From positions 6,138,001 through 6,202,000 of the forward strand of contig NZ_CP092431.1 in assembly GCF_022385335.1 (NCBI RefSeq): a stretch of DNA of 64,000 nucleotides. Direction: 5' to 3'. The notes beneath the pieces were generated by a model, which was not told the origin of the DNA, searched no databases, and worked only from the letters and a program-made list of their open reading frames with translations. Both the position numbers and the translations under genes were made by a program. Origin of the DNA: Streptomyces deccanensis. Lineage in GTDB: Bacteria > Actinomycetota > Actinomycetes > Streptomycetales > Streptomycetaceae. This document shows, one piece after another, positions 26,794 through 37,770 of the stretch. Each line of letters begins with the position of its first letter. The first letter of the stretch is position 1.

Positions 26794-29294
26794 CCGTGAC
26801 CACCAGCGCTCCCTCCGGGGGCGGGGAGGCGGCGGTCCCGCCGGAAGATCTCGTCTCGCTGACCATCGACGGCATCGACATCAGCGTGCCCAAGGGCACC
26901 CTGGTCATCCGGGCCGCCGAACAACTCGGCGTCGAGATCCCCCGCTTCTGCGACCACCCCCTCCTCGACCCCGCCGGCGCCTGCCGCCAGTGCATCGTCG
27001 AGGTCGAGGGCCAGCGCAAGCCCATGGCGTCCTGCACCATCACCTGCACCGACGGGATGGTCGTCAAGACGCACCTCACCTCCCCGGTCGCGGAGAAGGC
27101 CCAGAAGGGTGTGATGGAGCTCCTGCTCATCAACCACCCGCTGGACTGCCCCGTCTGCGACAAGGGCGGCGAGTGCCCCCTGCAGAACCAGGCCATGTCG
27201 CACGGCCACTCCGAGTCCCGCTTCGAGGGCCGCAAGCGGACGTACGAGAAGCCCGTCCCGATCTCCACGCAGGTCCTCCTCGACCGTGAGCGGTGCGTGC
27301 TGTGCGCCCGCTGCACCCGGTTCTCCAACCAGGTCGCCGGCGACCCGATGATCGAGCTGATCGAACGGGGCGCGCTGCAGCAGGTCGGCACCGGCGAGGG
27401 CGACCCCTTCGAGTCGTACTTCTCCGGCAACACCATCCAGATCTGCCCCGTCGGCGCGCTGACCTCGGCGGCGTACCGATTCCGCTCCCGCCCCTTCGAC
27501 CTGGTCTCCTCGCCGTCCGTCTGCGAGCACTGCTCCGGCGGCTGCGCCACCCGCACCGACCACCGGCGCGGCAAGGTCATGCGACGCCTCGCGGCCGACG
27601 ACCCCGAGGTCAACGAGGAGTGGATCTGCGACAAGGGCCGCTTCGCGTTCCGCTACGCGCAGCGCCCCGACCGGCTGACCACCCCGCTCGTCCGCAACGC
27701 CGACGGCGTCCTGGAGCCCGCGTCCTGGCCGGAGGCCCTGGAGGCCGCCGCCCGGGGGCTCCTCGCGGCGCGCGGCCGGGCCGCCGTCCTCACCGGCGGC
27801 CGGCTCACCGTCGAGGACGCCTACGCGTACAGCAAGTTCGCGCGTGTCGCCCTCGACACCAACGACATCGACTTCCGCGCGCGCGTGCACAGCGGCGAAG
27901 AGGCCGACTTCCTGGCCGCCCGGGTCGCCGGACGCGGCCGTGACCTCGACGGCACGGGCGTCACGTACACCTCCCTGGAGAAGGCGCCCGCCGTCCTGCT
28001 GGTCGGGTTCGAGGCCGAGGAGGAGGCGCCCGGCGTCTTCCTGAGGCTGCGCAAGGCCTGGCGCAAGCACAAGCAGCAGGTGTTCTCGCTGGCGACGCAC
28101 GCCACCCGGGGCCTCGAGAAGGCCGGCGGCACCCTGCTGCCGGCCGCGCCGGGCACCGAGACCGAATGGCTGGACGCCCTCGCGAGCGGCTTCGGCCTGG
28201 AGGGCGACGGCATCAGGGCCTCCGAGGCGCTGCGCACCGAGGGCGCGGTGATCGTCGTCGGAGAGCGGCTCGCCGCCGTCGCGGGCGGGCTCACCGCCGC
28301 CGTGCGGGCCGCGTCCCTCACCGGCGCGAAGCTGGTGTGGATCCCGCGCCGGGCCGGGGAGCGCGCCGCCGTCGAGGCGGGCGCCCTGCCGACGGCGCTG
28401 CCGGGCGGCCGCCCGGCCACCGACCCGCGCGCACGCGCGGAGGTCGCCGCCGCCTGGGGCGTCGCCGAACTCCCCGCGCGATACGGCCGGGACACCGGGC
28501 AGATCGTCGAGGCCGCCGCCACCGGAGAGCTCGGGGCCCTGGTGGTGGCGGGCGTGGAAGTCGCCGATCTGCCCGACCCGGCACGCGCGCGTGAGGCACT
28601 GTCCGCCGTGGGCTTCCTGGTGTCGCTGGAACTGCGGCCCAGCGAGGTCACCGACCGGGCCGACGTCGTCCTCCCGGTCGCCGCCGTCGCCGAGAAGGCC
28701 GGCACCTTCGTCAACTGGGAAGGCCGCGTGCGGATGTTCGAGGCCGCGCTGAAGCCCGACCAGATGACCCGCCGGGTGGCCCCCACCGACGGGCGCGTCC
28801 TGCAGATGCTCGCCGACGCCATGGACGTCCACCTGGGGCTGCCGGACCTGCGCACCACGCGCGCGGAGCTGGACCGCCTCGGGGCGTGGGACGGCGCGCG
28901 GGCCAACGAGCCGGTGGAGGTCGGGGCCGCGCTGCCGCGCCCGGCCGCCGGGGAGGCCGTCCTCGCCGGACACCGGCTGCTGCTCGACCAGGGCCGCCTC
29001 CAGGACGGCGACGAGGCGCTCGCCGGGACCCGGCACGCCGCCCACGCGCGCGTGTCGGCCGCCACGGCAGCCGAGGTGGGCGTCAAGAACGGCGACCTCC
29101 TCGCGGTCAGCGGCCCCGCCGGGGCCGTCGAACTGCCGCTGCTGATCACCGAGATGCCCGACCGCGTCGTCTGGCTGCCGCTGAACTCCACCGGCGCGGG
29201 CGTCGCCTCCGACACCGGGGCGCTGCCCGGCGCACTCGTCCGTATCGGCCCCGCGACGCTCGCCGCCGAGGCTCCCGAGGAGGTGGAGGCATGA
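26790..29294 (+). CDS. nuoG: NADH-quinone oxidoreductase subunit G
   Basis: An 834-residue 75-kDa subunit. The N-terminal ferredoxin-like domain carries N1b (Cys54, Cys65, Cys68, Cys82). N5 uses His116 with Cys120, Cys123 and Cys129; N4 uses Cys169, Cys172, Cys175 and Cys219. A further CxxCxxxC plus Cys set (Cys245, Cys248, Cys252, Cys280) matches the optional off-pathway cluster N7 known in Thermus and E. coli. The C-terminal part is a molybdopterin-oxidoreductase-like domain without recognisable cofactor use. It links the NuoEF module to NuoI. It overlaps nuoF and nuoH by 4 bp each. Confidence 0.97.
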   Translation: MTVTTSAPSGGGEAAVPPEDLVSLTIDGIDISVPKGTLVIRAAEQLGVEIPRFCDHPLLDPAGACRQCIVEVEGQRKPMASCTITCTDGMVVKTHLTSPVAEKAQKGVMELLLINHPLDCPVCDKGGECPLQNQAMSHGHSESRFEGRKRTYEKPVPISTQVLLDRERCVLCARCTRFSNQVAGDPMIELIERGALQQVGTGEGDPFESYFSGNTIQICPVGALTSAAYRFRSRPFDLVSSPSVCEHCSGGCATRTDHRRGKVMRRLAADDPEVNEEWICDKGRFAFRYAQRPDRLTTPLVRNADGVLEPASWPEALEAAARGLLAARGRAAVLTGGRLTVEDAYAYSKFARVALDTNDIDFRARVHSGEEADFLAARVAGRGRDLDGTGVTYTSLEKAPAVLLVGFEAEEEAPGVFLRLRKAWRKHKQQVFSLATHATRGLEKAGGTLLPAAPGTETEWLDALASGFGLEGDGIRASEALRTEGAVIVVGERLAAVAGGLTAAVRAASLTGAKLVWIPRRAGERAAVEAGALPTALPGGRPATDPRARAEVAAAWGVAELPARYGRDTGQIVEAAATGELGALVVAGVEVADLPDPARAREALSAVGFLVSLELRPSEVTDRADVVLPVAAVAEKAGTFVNWEGRVRMFEAALKPDQMTRRVAPTDGRVLQMLADAMDVHLGLPDLRTTRAELDRLGAWDGARANEPVEVGAALPRPAAGEAVLAGHRLLLDQGRLQDGDEALAGTRHAAHARVSAATAAEVGVKNGDLLAVSGPAGAVELPLLITEMPDRVVWLPLNSTGAGVASDTGALPGALVRIGPATLAAEAPEEVEA

Positions 29295-30655
29295 GCGCGT
29301 ACTACCTCGCCGCTGAGGACCTCTCGATGTTCGGCCGCGACCCCTGGTGGCTCGTCGTCGTCAAGGCGGTGTTCTGCTTCGCCTTCCTGATGATCACCGT
29401 GCTGTTCTCCATCGTGTGGGAGCGCAAGGTCGTCGCCTGGATGCAGCTGCGCATCGGCCCCAACCGGCACGGCCCCTGGGGCATGCTCCAGTCGCTCGCC
29501 GACGGCATCAAACTGATGCTCAAGGAAGACGTCATCGTCAAACGCGCGGACAAGGTCGTCTACGTCCTCGCGCCGATCGTCGCGGCCATCCCGGCCTTCA
29601 TGGCGATCGCGGTGATCCCCTTCGGCCCGGCCGGCAACGAGATCTCGATCTTCGGCCAGCGCACCACGATGCAGCTCACCGACCTGCCGATCGCGATGCT
29701 CTACATCCTCGCGGTCGCCTCCGTCGGCATCTACGGCATCGTCCTCGCGGGCTGGAGCTCCGGCTCCACCTACCCGCTGCTCGGCGGCCTGCGGTCCGCC
29801 GCCCAGATGATCTCCTACGAGATCGCCATGGGCGCCGCGTTCGCCTCCGTCTTCCTCTACTCCGGGTCGATGTCGACCTCGGCGATCGTGGAGGCGCAGC
29901 AGGACCGCTGGTACATCGTGCTGCTGCCGGTCTCGTTCCTGATCTACATCGTGACCATGGTCGGCGAGACCAACCGTGCCCCGTTCGACATGCCGGAGTC
30001 CGAGGGCGACCTCGTCGGCGGCTTCAACACCGAGTACTCGTCGATCAAGTTCGCGATGTTCATGCTCGCCGAGTACGTCAACATGGTGACCGTCTCCGCC
30101 GTGTCGGTGACGCTGTTCCTCGGCGGCTGGCGGGCCCCCTACCCCATCAGCACCTTCTGGGAGGGCGCCAACCACGGCTGGTGGCCGATGCTCTGGTTCG
30201 TGGTGAAGGTGCAGCTGCTGCTGTTCTTCTTCATCTGGCTGCGCGGCACCCTCCCACGCGTCCGCTACGACCAGCTGATGAAGCTCGGCTGGAAGGTCCT
30301 CCTGCCGGTCTCCGTGGTCTGGCTGATGCTCGTCGCGACCGTGCGGACCCTCAGGAACGAGAACTACGACTTCGCCGAGATCGCCCTGTACGTCGCCGGC
30401 GCGGTCATCGTCCTCTTCCTGCTGTCCGTCGTCGCCGACATGTTCCGCGACCGGCGCGAGGCACAGGAAGCGCACGCCGAACCGGCCGGCTTCGACCCGA
30501 TGGCCGGCGGATTCCCCGTACCGCCCCTGCCCGGACAGACCCTCCCGCCGGTGCCGCGCAGGCGCCCGCGCCGGGAGCGGGAGCTGATTGTCAGTGGTGG
30601 GTCCGATACTGAGAGTGACGGATCTTCGAATGGGAGGGAGGCGTCCGATGGCTGA
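29291..30655 (+). CDS. nuoH: NADH-quinone oxidoreductase subunit H
   Basis: A 454-residue membrane subunit (E. coli NuoH is 325). Eight or more TM helices and the conserved acidic loops are present: '[21 protein letters not shown]' early and '[27 protein letters not shown]', which faces the quinone site. After the last TM (about residue 390), a Pro/Arg/Ser-rich tail of some 60 residues extends into the cytoplasm. NuoH couples quinone reduction to proton movement. Its ATG overlaps the nuoG stop and its 3' end overlaps the nuoI start by 8 bp. Confidence 0.97.
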   Translation: MSAYYLAAEDLSMFGRDPWWLVVVKAVFCFAFLMITVLFSIVWERKVVAWMQLRIGPNRHGPWGMLQSLADGIKLMLKEDVIVKRADKVVYVLAPIVAAIPAFMAIAVIPFGPAGNEISIFGQRTTMQLTDLPIAMLYILAVASVGIYGIVLAGWSSGSTYPLLGGLRSAAQMISYEIAMGAAFASVFLYSGSMSTSAIVEAQQDRWYIVLLPVSFLIYIVTMVGETNRAPFDMPESEGDLVGGFNTEYSSIKFAMFMLAEYVNMVTVSAVSVTLFLGGWRAPYPISTFWEGANHGWWPMLWFVVKVQLLLFFFIWLRGTLPRVRYDQLMKLGWKVLLPVSVVWLMLVATVRTLRNENYDFAEIALYVAGAVIVLFLLSVVADMFRDRREAQEAHAEPAGFDPMAGGFPVPPLPGQTLPPVPRRRPRRERELIVSGGSDTESDGSSNGREASDG

Positions 30656-31289
30656 GGAGCCGAAAGAGAACAAGCAGGGGTTCCAGAACCCCGTCGCCGG
30701 CTTCGGCGTGACCTTCAAGGCCATGTTCAAGAAGCGGCTGACCGAGCAGTACCCGGAGCAGGAGAAGACCACGGCCCCGCGGTTCCACGGCCGGCACCAG
30801 CTCAACCGCCATCCGGACGGCCTGGAGAAGTGCGTCGGCTGCGAACTGTGCGCCTGGGCCTGCCCCGCCGACGCCATCTACGTCGAGGGCGCCGACAACA
30901 CGGACGAGGAGCGCTACTCCCCGGGCGAGCGGTACGGCCGCGTCTACCAGATCAACTACGCCCGCTGCATCCTGTGCGGCCTGTGCATCGAGGCCTGCCC
31001 GACGCGCGCGCTCACCATGACCAACGAGTTCGAGCTGGCCGACTCCAGCCGTGCCAACCTCATCTACACCAAGGAGCAACTGCTCGCCGGTCTGGAAGAG
31101 GGCATGGTCGACTCGCCGCACGCGATCTACCCGGGCACCGACGAGCAGGACTACTACCGGGGCCTGGTCACCGAGGCCGCGCCCGGTACGGAGCGCCAAG
31201 TGGCCACCTCCAGGGGCGAGAAGCCGCAGGACGCGGCCGCCACCACCGGTGAGGACGAGCCGGCGTCGGAGAAGGTGATCCGCCGATGA
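30648..31289 (+). CDS. nuoI: NADH-quinone oxidoreductase subunit I
   Basis: A 213-residue subunit with two 4Fe-4S clusters (N6a and N6b). The ligand sets are Cys62, Cys65, Cys68 and Cys72 ('[12 protein letters not shown]'), and Cys107, Cys110, Cys113 and Cys117 ('[12 protein letters not shown]'). The N-terminal '[12 protein letters not shown]' amphipathic helix lies on the membrane. ATG 30648 is chosen because GGGAGGGAGG lies 6-16 nt upstream and the sequence then fits the family; a longer frame from 30588 does not. The C-terminus is an acidic, Ala/Glu-rich tail. It passes electrons from NuoG to NuoB. Confidence 0.96.
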   Translation: MAEEPKENKQGFQNPVAGFGVTFKAMFKKRLTEQYPEQEKTTAPRFHGRHQLNRHPDGLEKCVGCELCAWACPADAIYVEGADNTDEERYSPGERYGRVYQINYARCILCGLCIEACPTRALTMTNEFELADSSRANLIYTKEQLLAGLEEGMVDSPHAIYPGTDEQDYYRGLVTEAAPGTERQVATSRGEKPQDAAATTGEDEPASEKVIRR

Positions 31290-32143
31290 CGCTCGCCGCT
31301 TACACCACCTCCACCGGTGAGGCCTTCCAGTTCTGGGTCCTCGGCACCATCGCCGTGGTCGGGGCCCTGTGCACCGTCTTCATGAAGAGGGCCGTGCACA
31401 GCGCCCTCTGCCTCGCCGGCACCATGATCATCCTGGCGGTGTTCTACCTCGCCAACGGCGCCTACTTCCTGGGCATCGTGCAGATCGTCGTCTACACCGG
31501 CGCGATCATGATGCTGTTCCTGTTCGTGGTGATGCTCGTCGGTGTCACCGCGGCGGACTCCCTGAAGGAGACCATCAAGGGCCAGCGATGGCTGGCCCTC
31601 CTGTGCGGCCTCGGCTTCGGCATCCTGCTGATCGCGGGCATCGGCAACGCCTCGCTGACGGAGTTCAACGGCCTCGGCACGGCGAACGCGGGCGGCAACG
31701 TGGAGGGCCTCGCGGCCCTGATCTTCACCGACTACGTGTTCGCCTTCGAGCTCACCGGCGCCCTCCTCATCACGGCCGCCGTCGGCGCCATGGTCCTCAC
31801 CCACCGCGAGCGCACCGAGCGCGCCAAGACCCAGCGCGAGCTGGCCGAACAGCGCGTACGCGAGGGCAAGCACCTCCCGCCGCTGCCGGCCCCCGGCGTC
31901 TACGCCCGGCACAACGCGGTCGACATCGCCGGGCTGCTGCCCGACGGCACCCCGTCCGAGCTGACCGTCAGCAAGACCCTGCGGGACCGGGGCCAGATCC
32001 GCGACGTGTCGACCGAGGCGCTGAACGACCTCAAGGCACTGGAGCAGCGCGCCGAGGACCGCCTGGAGCGCACCAACAGCGGCGCCGGTGCAAACGGCGG
32101 AAACAGCCGGAACGGCGGCAACAGCGGGGAGGCAGCGAAGTGA
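31286..32143 (+). CDS. nuoJ: NADH-quinone oxidoreductase subunit J
   Basis: A 285-residue membrane subunit. The first 170 residues hold five TM helices, including the '[23 protein letters not shown]' helix that contains the pi-bulge region important for coupling. The remaining 115 residues are hydrophilic (Arg/Glu then Gly/Asn/Ser-rich), a long cytoplasmic tail not found in E. coli NuoJ (184 residues). The ATG overlaps the nuoI stop, and its stop overlaps nuoK. Confidence 0.95.
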   Translation: MTLAAYTTSTGEAFQFWVLGTIAVVGALCTVFMKRAVHSALCLAGTMIILAVFYLANGAYFLGIVQIVVYTGAIMMLFLFVVMLVGVTAADSLKETIKGQRWLALLCGLGFGILLIAGIGNASLTEFNGLGTANAGGNVEGLAALIFTDYVFAFELTGALLITAAVGAMVLTHRERTERAKTQRELAEQRVREGKHLPPLPAPGVYARHNAVDIAGLLPDGTPSELTVSKTLRDRGQIRDVSTEALNDLKALEQRAEDRLERTNSGAGANGGNSRNGGNSGEAAK

Positions 32144-32439
32144 ATCCCGTCAACTACCTGTATCTCGCCGCGCTGCTGTTCACGATCGGCGCCACCGGCG
32201 TCCTGATCAGGCGGAACGCGATCGTGGTGTTCATGTGCGTCGAGCTGATGCTCAACGCCTGCAACCTCGCCCTGGTCGCCTTCTCCCGGATGCACGGCAA
32301 TCTCGACGGCCAGATCATCGCCTTCTTCACGATGGTCGTCGCCGCCGCGGAGGTCGTGGTCGGACTCGCGATCATCGTGTCGTTGTTCCGGTCCCGCCAC
32401 TCGGCCTCGGTCGACGACGCCAGCCTGATGAAGCTGTAA
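32140..32439 (+). CDS. nuoK: NADH-quinone oxidoreductase subunit K
   Basis: A 99-residue subunit with three TM helices (about 5-22, 28-48, 60-82), MrpC-like. The two membrane glutamates needed for proton transfer are conserved: Glu35 in '[12 protein letters not shown]' and Glu71 in '[12 protein letters not shown]'. The GTG start overlaps the nuoJ stop by 4 bp. The length is normal for the family. Confidence 0.96.
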   Translation: MNPVNYLYLAALLFTIGATGVLIRRNAIVVFMCVELMLNACNLALVAFSRMHGNLDGQIIAFFTMVVAAAEVVVGLAIIVSLFRSRHSASVDDASLMKL

Positions 32440-32454
32440 GGGGTCGGAAGAATC

Positions 32455-34350
32455 GTGGAGAACCTGATTGCGCTGCTGGTCGCGGCGCCCCTGCTCGGAG
32501 CGGCCGTCCTGCTGTGCGGCGGCCGCCGCCTCGACGCCGTCGGCCACTGGATCGGCACGGCCCTCGCCGCCGCCTCCTTCGTCATCGGCGCGGTCCTCTT
32601 CGCCGACATGCTCGGCAAGGAGGCCGAACACCGCGAGATCGGTCAGCACCTGTTCAGCTGGATCCCCGTCGAGGGCTTCCAGGCCGACGTCGCCTTCCAG
32701 CTCGACCAGCTGTCGATGACGTTCGTCCTGCTGATCACCGGGGTCGGCTCGCTCATCCACGTGTACTCCATCGGGTACATGGAGCACGACGAGCGCCGGC
32801 GCCGCTTCTTCGGCTATCTGAACCTGTTCCTCGCGGCGATGCTGCTGCTGGTCCTCGCCGACAACTACCTCCTGTTGTACGTCGGCTGGGAGGGCGTCGG
32901 CCTCGCCTCGTACCTGCTGATCGGCTTCTGGCAGCACAAGCCCAGCGCCGCCACCGCCGCGAAGAAGGCCTTCCTGGTCAACCGCGTCGGCGACGTCGGC
33001 CTGTCCATCGCCATCATGCTGATGTTCACCACCTTCGGGACCTTCGCCTTCGGGCCGGTCCTCGGCGCCGTCGGCGAGACGAGCGAGGGCACGCTCACCG
33101 CGATCGCCCTGATGCTGCTGCTCGCGGCCTGCGGCAAGTCCGCCCAGGTGCCGCTGCAGTCCTGGCTCGGGGACGCGATGGAGGGCCCGACCCCGGTCTC
33201 CGCCCTCATCCACGCCGCGACCATGGTCACCGCCGGTGTCTACCTGATCGTCCGCTCCGCCGCCGTCTTCAACGGTGCCCCGGACGCGCAGCTCGTCACC
33301 ACCGTCGTCGGCGCGGTCACGCTCCTCTTCGGTGCGATCGTCGGTTGCGCGAAGGACGACATCAAGAAGGCCCTCGCCGGATCGACGATGTCGCAGATCG
33401 GGTACATGGTGCTGGCCGCGGGCCTCGGCCCCATCGGCTACGTCTTCGCGATCATGCACCTGGTGACGCACGGCTTCTTCAAGGCCGGGCTGTTCCTCGG
33501 CGCCGGCTCGGTCATGCACGGCATGAACGACGAGGTCGACATGCGCAAGTACGGCGGCCTGCGGAAGTACATGCCGGTCACCTTCGTCACCTTCGGCCTC
33601 GGCTACCTCGCCATCATCGGCTTCCCGGGCCTGTCCGGCTTCTTCTCCAAGGACAAGATCATCGAGGCGGCCTTCGCCAAGGGCGGCACCGAGGGCTGGA
33701 TCCTCGGCGGCGTGGCCCTGCTGGGCGCGGCCATCACCGCGTTCTACATGACGCGGGTGATGCTGATGACGTTCTTCGGCGAGAAGCGCTGGCAGCCCGA
33801 CGAGCACGGCCACGCACCCCACCCGCACGAGTCGCCCAAGGTCATGACGATCCCCATGATCGTCCTGGCGGTCGGCTCGGTCTTCGGCGGCGCGTTCTTC
33901 AGCATCGGCGACCGCTTCATCCACTGGCTGGAGCCCGTCACCAAGCACGCGCACGGCCACCCGCCGATCAGCGCCGCGGCGGTCACCTCGGCCACCGTCG
34001 CCGTGATGGTCATCGGCGTGGGCCTCGCCTGGCTCCAGTACGGGCGCAAGCCCGTCCCCGTCGTCGCCCCGCGCGGATCGCTGCTCACCCGGGCCGCCCG
34101 GCGCGACCTCCTCCAGGACGACTTCAACCACGTCGTCCTCGTACGCGGCGGAGAGCACCTGACGCGCTCCCTCGTCTACGTCGACCACACCCTGGTCGAC
34201 GGCGTCGTCAACGGCACGGCGGCCTCCATGGGCGGCCTGTCCGGGCGGCTGCGCCGGATCCAGAACGGCTACGCCCGCTCGTACGCGGTCTCGATGTTCG
34301 GCGGCGCTGCGATCCTCATCGCCGCGACCCTGCTGATGAGGGCGGTCTGA
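32455..34350 (+). CDS. nuoL: NADH-quinone oxidoreductase subunit L
   Basis: A 631-residue antiporter-like subunit, the most distal proton pump. '[39 protein letters not shown]' contains the essential Glu and Lys, and '[22 protein letters not shown]' is the broken-helix segment with conserved His and Lys partners nearby. The His-rich loop '[15 protein letters not shown]' (about 450) and the long C-terminal lateral helix region follow. The GTG start is 15 bp after nuoK with a GGAAG SD. Length and motifs fit the family. Confidence 0.96.
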   Translation: MENLIALLVAAPLLGAAVLLCGGRRLDAVGHWIGTALAAASFVIGAVLFADMLGKEAEHREIGQHLFSWIPVEGFQADVAFQLDQLSMTFVLLITGVGSLIHVYSIGYMEHDERRRRFFGYLNLFLAAMLLLVLADNYLLLYVGWEGVGLASYLLIGFWQHKPSAATAAKKAFLVNRVGDVGLSIAIMLMFTTFGTFAFGPVLGAVGETSEGTLTAIALMLLLAACGKSAQVPLQSWLGDAMEGPTPVSALIHAATMVTAGVYLIVRSAAVFNGAPDAQLVTTVVGAVTLLFGAIVGCAKDDIKKALAGSTMSQIGYMVLAAGLGPIGYVFAIMHLVTHGFFKAGLFLGAGSVMHGMNDEVDMRKYGGLRKYMPVTFVTFGLGYLAIIGFPGLSGFFSKDKIIEAAFAKGGTEGWILGGVALLGAAITAFYMTRVMLMTFFGEKRWQPDEHGHAPHPHESPKVMTIPMIVLAVGSVFGGAFFSIGDRFIHWLEPVTKHAHGHPPISAAAVTSATVAVMVIGVGLAWLQYGRKPVPVVAPRGSLLTRAARRDLLQDDFNHVVLVRGGEHLTRSLVYVDHTLVDGVVNGTAASMGGLSGRLRRIQNGYARSYAVSMFGGAAILIAATLLMRAV

Positions 34351-34355
34351 TACCC

Positions 34356-35927
34356 ATGTCCTTTCCTCTGCTGACAGCGACGGCGGCGCTCCCGGCCCTC
34401 GGGGCCATCGCCACGGCCGCCGTCCCCGCCCAGCGGCGCAACGCCGCGAAACTGCTGGCGCTGACCGTCTCACTGGGCACGCTCGTGCTCGCCGCGATCA
34501 TCGCGATCCGCTTCGACCCCGGCGGCGACCGCTACCAGCTCACCGAGTCCCACGCCTGGATCGCCGAGTTCGGGGTGCGGTACGACCTGGGCGTGGACGG
34601 CATCGCGGTGGCGCTCATCGGGCTCACCGCCCTGCTGATCCCGTTCATCGTCCTCGCGGGCTGGCACGACGCCGACCCGCTGGAGACGGGCAGCAAGAGG
34701 TGGCGGCCGACCCAGGGCTTCTTCGCCCTGATCCTGGCCGTCGAGGCGATGGTGATCATCTCCTTCGCGGCCACCGACGTCTTCCTCTTCTACATCTTCT
34801 TCGAAGCCATGCTCATCCCGATGTACTTCCTCATCGGCGGCTTCGGGGACCGGGCCCACGAGCACGGCGAGGAGACGGCGTCCACGCAACGCTCGTACGC
34901 CGCCGTGAAGTTCCTCCTCTACAACCTGGTCGGCGGTCTGATCATGCTGGCCGCCGTCATCGGCCTGTACGTGGTCGCCGGGAACTTCTCGCTCCCGGAG
35001 ATCGCCGAGGCCCGCGCCAACGGCACGCTGGAGATGGCGACCACCACCGAACGGTGGCTGTTCCTCGGCTTCTTCTTCGCCTTCGCGGTGAAGGCGCCGC
35101 TGTGGCCGCTGCACACCTGGCTGCCCAACGCCATGCAGGAGTCCACCGCCCCCGTCGCCGTCCTCATCACGGCCGTCGTCGACAAGGTCGGCACCTTCGC
35201 GATGCTCCGCTTCTGCCTCGGCCTGTTCCCCGAGGCCAGCACCTGGGCGACGCCCGCGATCCTCGTCCTGGCGCTGATCAGCATCATCTACGGGGCGCTG
35301 CTCGCGGTCGGCCAGCGCGACATCAAGCGGCTGGTGGCGTACGCGTCGATCTCGCACTTCGGCTTCATCATCCTGGGCATCTTCGCCATGACCAGCCAGG
35401 GCCAGTCCGGCGCGACGCTCTACATGGTCAACCACGGCATCTCGACGGCCGCCCTGATGCTGGTCGCCGGATTCCTGATCTCCCGGCGCGGCTCCCGGCT
35501 CATCGCCGACTACGGCGGAGTGCAGAAGGTCGCGCCCGTGCTCGCCGGCACCTTCCTGATCGGCGGTCTCGCGACGCTGTCGCTGCCCGGACTCGCCCCG
35601 TTCGTCAGCGAGTTCCTGGTCCTGGTCGGCACGTTCGCGCGCTACCCGGTGGTCGGGATCATCGCCACCGTCGGCATCGTCCTCGCCGCGCTCTACACCC
35701 TCGTCCTCTACCAGCGGACGATGACGGGCCCGGTGAAGGCCGAGGTCGAGGGGATGCCCGACCTGAGGGTCCGCGAACTCGTGGTGGTCGCCCCGCTGGT
35801 CGCGCTGCTGATCTTCCTGGGTGTCTTCCCGAAGCCGCTCACCGACATCGTCAACCCGGCGGTCGAGCACACCATGTCCGACGTCCAGAAGAAGGACCCC
35901 CAGCCCGAGGTGGAGGCGGCCAAGTGA
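34356..35927 (+). CDS. nuoM: NADH-quinone oxidoreductase subunit M
   Basis: A 523-residue antiporter-like subunit with about 14 TM helices. Conserved features are 'FFEAMLIPMYFLIGGFGD' (Glu of the proton channel), 'KAPLWPLHTWLPNAMQESTAPVAVLITAVVDKVGTFAMLRF', and 'QRDIKRLVAYASISHFGFI'. It starts 5 bp after the nuoL stop and ends overlapping the GTG of nuoN. It pumps one proton per cycle in the membrane arm. Confidence 0.96.
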   Translation: MSFPLLTATAALPALGAIATAAVPAQRRNAAKLLALTVSLGTLVLAAIIAIRFDPGGDRYQLTESHAWIAEFGVRYDLGVDGIAVALIGLTALLIPFIVLAGWHDADPLETGSKRWRPTQGFFALILAVEAMVIISFAATDVFLFYIFFEAMLIPMYFLIGGFGDRAHEHGEETASTQRSYAAVKFLLYNLVGGLIMLAAVIGLYVVAGNFSLPEIAEARANGTLEMATTTERWLFLGFFFAFAVKAPLWPLHTWLPNAMQESTAPVAVLITAVVDKVGTFAMLRFCLGLFPEASTWATPAILVLALISIIYGALLAVGQRDIKRLVAYASISHFGFIILGIFAMTSQGQSGATLYMVNHGISTAALMLVAGFLISRRGSRLIADYGGVQKVAPVLAGTFLIGGLATLSLPGLAPFVSEFLVLVGTFARYPVVGIIATVGIVLAALYTLVLYQRTMTGPVKAEVEGMPDLRVRELVVVAPLVALLIFLGVFPKPLTDIVNPAVEHTMSDVQKKDPQPEVEAAK

Positions 35928-37573
35928 GCGCATCAGCCGTCCACAGCCTGTGGACAACCGCGGCCGACCCGATCACCAAGATCGACGCGCCGAAGATCGA
36001 ATACGGGCAATTGTCGCCCACCCTGATCGTCATCGGCGCGGCGATCATCGGCGTGCTGGTCGAGGCGTTCGTCCCGCGCAAGACCCGCTACTACGCGCAG
36101 GTGTTCGTCTCCGTCGTCGCCCTCGCGGCCTCCTTCGCCGCGGTCGTCGCCCTCGCGGCGGGCGGATACGGCACCACCAAGGCCGGCATCGCCGCCATGG
36201 GCGCCATCGCCGTCGACGGACCGGCCCTGTTCCTCCAGGGCACGATCCTCCTCGCCGGCATCCTCGGCGTCTTCACCTTCGCCGAACGCCGCCTCGACCC
36301 CGAGACCCACGGCAACAAGGTCGACTCCTTCGCCGCACAGGCCGCCTCCGTGCCCGGCAGCGACAGCGAGAAGGCCGCCGTCAAGGCCGGGTTCACCACC
36401 ACCGAGGTCTTCCCGCTGCTGCTCTTCGCGATCGGCGGCATGCTGATCTTCCCGGCGGCCAACGACCTGCTGACCCTCTTCATCGCCCTGGAGGTCTTCT
36501 CCCTCCCGCTCTACCTGCTGTGCGCCGTGGCCCGCCGCAAGCGGCTCATGTCGCAGGAAGCCGCCGTCAAGTACTTCCTCCTCGGCGCCTTCGCCTCCGC
36601 CTTCACCCTCTTCGGTATCGCCCTGCTGTACGGCTACGCGGGCTCGGTGAAGTACGCGACGATCGCCCAGGTCGTCGACGGCACCATCGGCGACCTCAAC
36701 CCCGCCCTCGCCGACACCATGGGCAACGACGCACTCCTGCTCATCGGCGCCGCCATGCTCGTCATGGGCCTGCTCTTCAAGGTCGGCGCGGTGCCGTTCC
36801 ACATGTGGACCCCCGACGTCTACCAGGGCGCGCCCACCCCGGTCACCGGCTTCATGGCCGCCGCGACCAAGGTGGCCGCCTTCGGCGCGCTGCTCCGGAT
36901 CCTGTACGTCGTCCTGCCCGGTCTGCGCTGGGACTGGCGGCCGGTCATGTGGGCCGTCGCCATCGTCACCATGCTGGCGGGCGCGATCGTCGCCATCACC
37001 CAGACCGACATCAAGCGCCTGCTCGCCTACTCGTCGATCGCGCACGCCGGCTTCATCCTCGCCGGTGTCATCGCGGCCTCACCCGACGGCGTCTCGTCCG
37101 TGCTGTTCTATCTGGGCGCCTACTCCTTCGTGACCATCGGCGCGTTCGCCGTGGTCACGCTGGTGCGGGACGCGGGCGGCGAGGCCACGCACCTGTCCAA
37201 GTGGGCCGGGCTCGGCCGCAGGTCACCGCTCGTGGCGGCCGTCTTCGCGGTCTTCCTGCTGGCCTTCGCGGGCATCCCGCTGACCTCCGGGTTCGCGGGC
37301 AAGTTCGCCGTGTTCAAGGCGGCGGCGGAGGGCGGCGCGGGCGCGATCGTCGTGGTCGGTGTGATCTCGTCGGCGATCGCCGCGTTCTTCTACATCCGCG
37401 TCATCGTGCTCATGTTCTTCAGCGAGCCCCGCCCCGAGGGGCCGACGGTCGCCGTGCCGTCGCCGCTGACCATGACCGCGATCGCGGTCGGCGTCGCCGT
37501 CACCCTGGTGCTCGGCGTCGCACCGCAGTACTTCCTGGACCTGGCGGGGCAGGCGGGGGTCTTCGTGCGGTAG
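35924..37573 (+). CDS. nuoN: NADH-quinone oxidoreductase subunit N
   Basis: A 549-residue antiporter-like subunit, the last gene of the operon. 'LEVFSLPLYLLCAVARRKRLMSQEAAVKYFLLGAFASAFTLFG' and 'VPFHMWTPDVYQGAPTPVTGFMAAATKVAAFGALLR' are the family hallmarks, and 'QTDIKRLLAYSSIAHAGFIL' follows. An insert of about 30 residues rich in charged residues (about 125-160) lies between TM helices. The 5' end of the coding sequence holds a striking palindrome (35939-35955). A strong hairpin at 37601-37630 ends the operon. Confidence 0.96.
   Translation: MSASAVHSLWTTAADPITKIDAPKIEYGQLSPTLIVIGAAIIGVLVEAFVPRKTRYYAQVFVSVVALAASFAAVVALAAGGYGTTKAGIAAMGAIAVDGPALFLQGTILLAGILGVFTFAERRLDPETHGNKVDSFAAQAASVPGSDSEKAAVKAGFTTTEVFPLLLFAIGGMLIFPAANDLLTLFIALEVFSLPLYLLCAVARRKRLMSQEAAVKYFLLGAFASAFTLFGIALLYGYAGSVKYATIAQVVDGTIGDLNPALADTMGNDALLLIGAAMLVMGLLFKVGAVPFHMWTPDVYQGAPTPVTGFMAAATKVAAFGALLRILYVVLPGLRWDWRPVMWAVAIVTMLAGAIVAITQTDIKRLLAYSSIAHAGFILAGVIAASPDGVSSVLFYLGAYSFVTIGAFAVVTLVRDAGGEATHLSKWAGLGRRSPLVAAVFAVFLLAFAGIPLTSGFAGKFAVFKAAAEGGAGAIVVVGVISSAIAAFFYIRVIVLMFFSEPRPEGPTVAVPSPLTMTAIAVGVAVTLVLGVAPQYFLDLAGQAGVFVR
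35939..35957. other. Palindrome with DnaA-box-like arm inside the start of nuoN
   Basis: GTCCACAG-C-CTGTGGAC is perfectly symmetric, and its right side reads TGTGGACAA, the reverse of the Streptomyces-type DnaA box TTGTCCACA. It is inside codons 6-11 of nuoN, so it may simply reflect coding sequence. Confidence 0.3.
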
Positions 37574-37600
37574 CGCTCCGCGCGGTTGTTCGAGAATGGT

Positions 37601-37630
37601 GGGACCCGGTTTCGAAAGGAGCCGGGTCCC
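37601..37630 (+). terminator. Terminator of the nuo operon
   Basis: A perfect 9-bp stem GGGACCCGG / CCGGGTCCC with the loop TTTCGAAAGGAG, itself partly palindromic. Flanking GAGAA/TTCTC bases could extend the stem. It lies 27 bp after the nuoN stop. Confidence 0.75.
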
Positions 37631-37673
37631 GCCCTCGTTCTCCGGCCCGGAGCCGCCGCATCCGGGTGGAGCC

Positions 37674-37682
37674 TGTGGATAA
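37674..37682 (-). other. DnaA-box-like site upstream of recQ
   Basis: TGTGGATAA on the plus strand is the complement of the consensus DnaA box TTATCCACA. It is a single copy in the gap before recQ; its significance is unknown. Confidence 0.3.
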
Positions 37683-37770
37683 CTCTGAGGCTGTCGGTGC
37701 GGGCGCCTATCGTGGCTAGGGCTGGAGGAACCACGGACGGCACTGGACGCAAGGGCGCGGGGGACGGGCC

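Noticed and set aside
27821..30877. 1018-codon open frame on the minus strand opposite nuoG/nuoH
   Set aside because: It is antisense to clearly functional nuo genes and has low-complexity Arg/Asp/Gly/Ser composition, a shadow of the high third-position GC.
31900..34473. 857-codon minus-strand frame opposite nuoJ-nuoM
   Set aside because: Antisense shadow; Asp/Arg/Glu/Gly-rich composition and no domain pattern.
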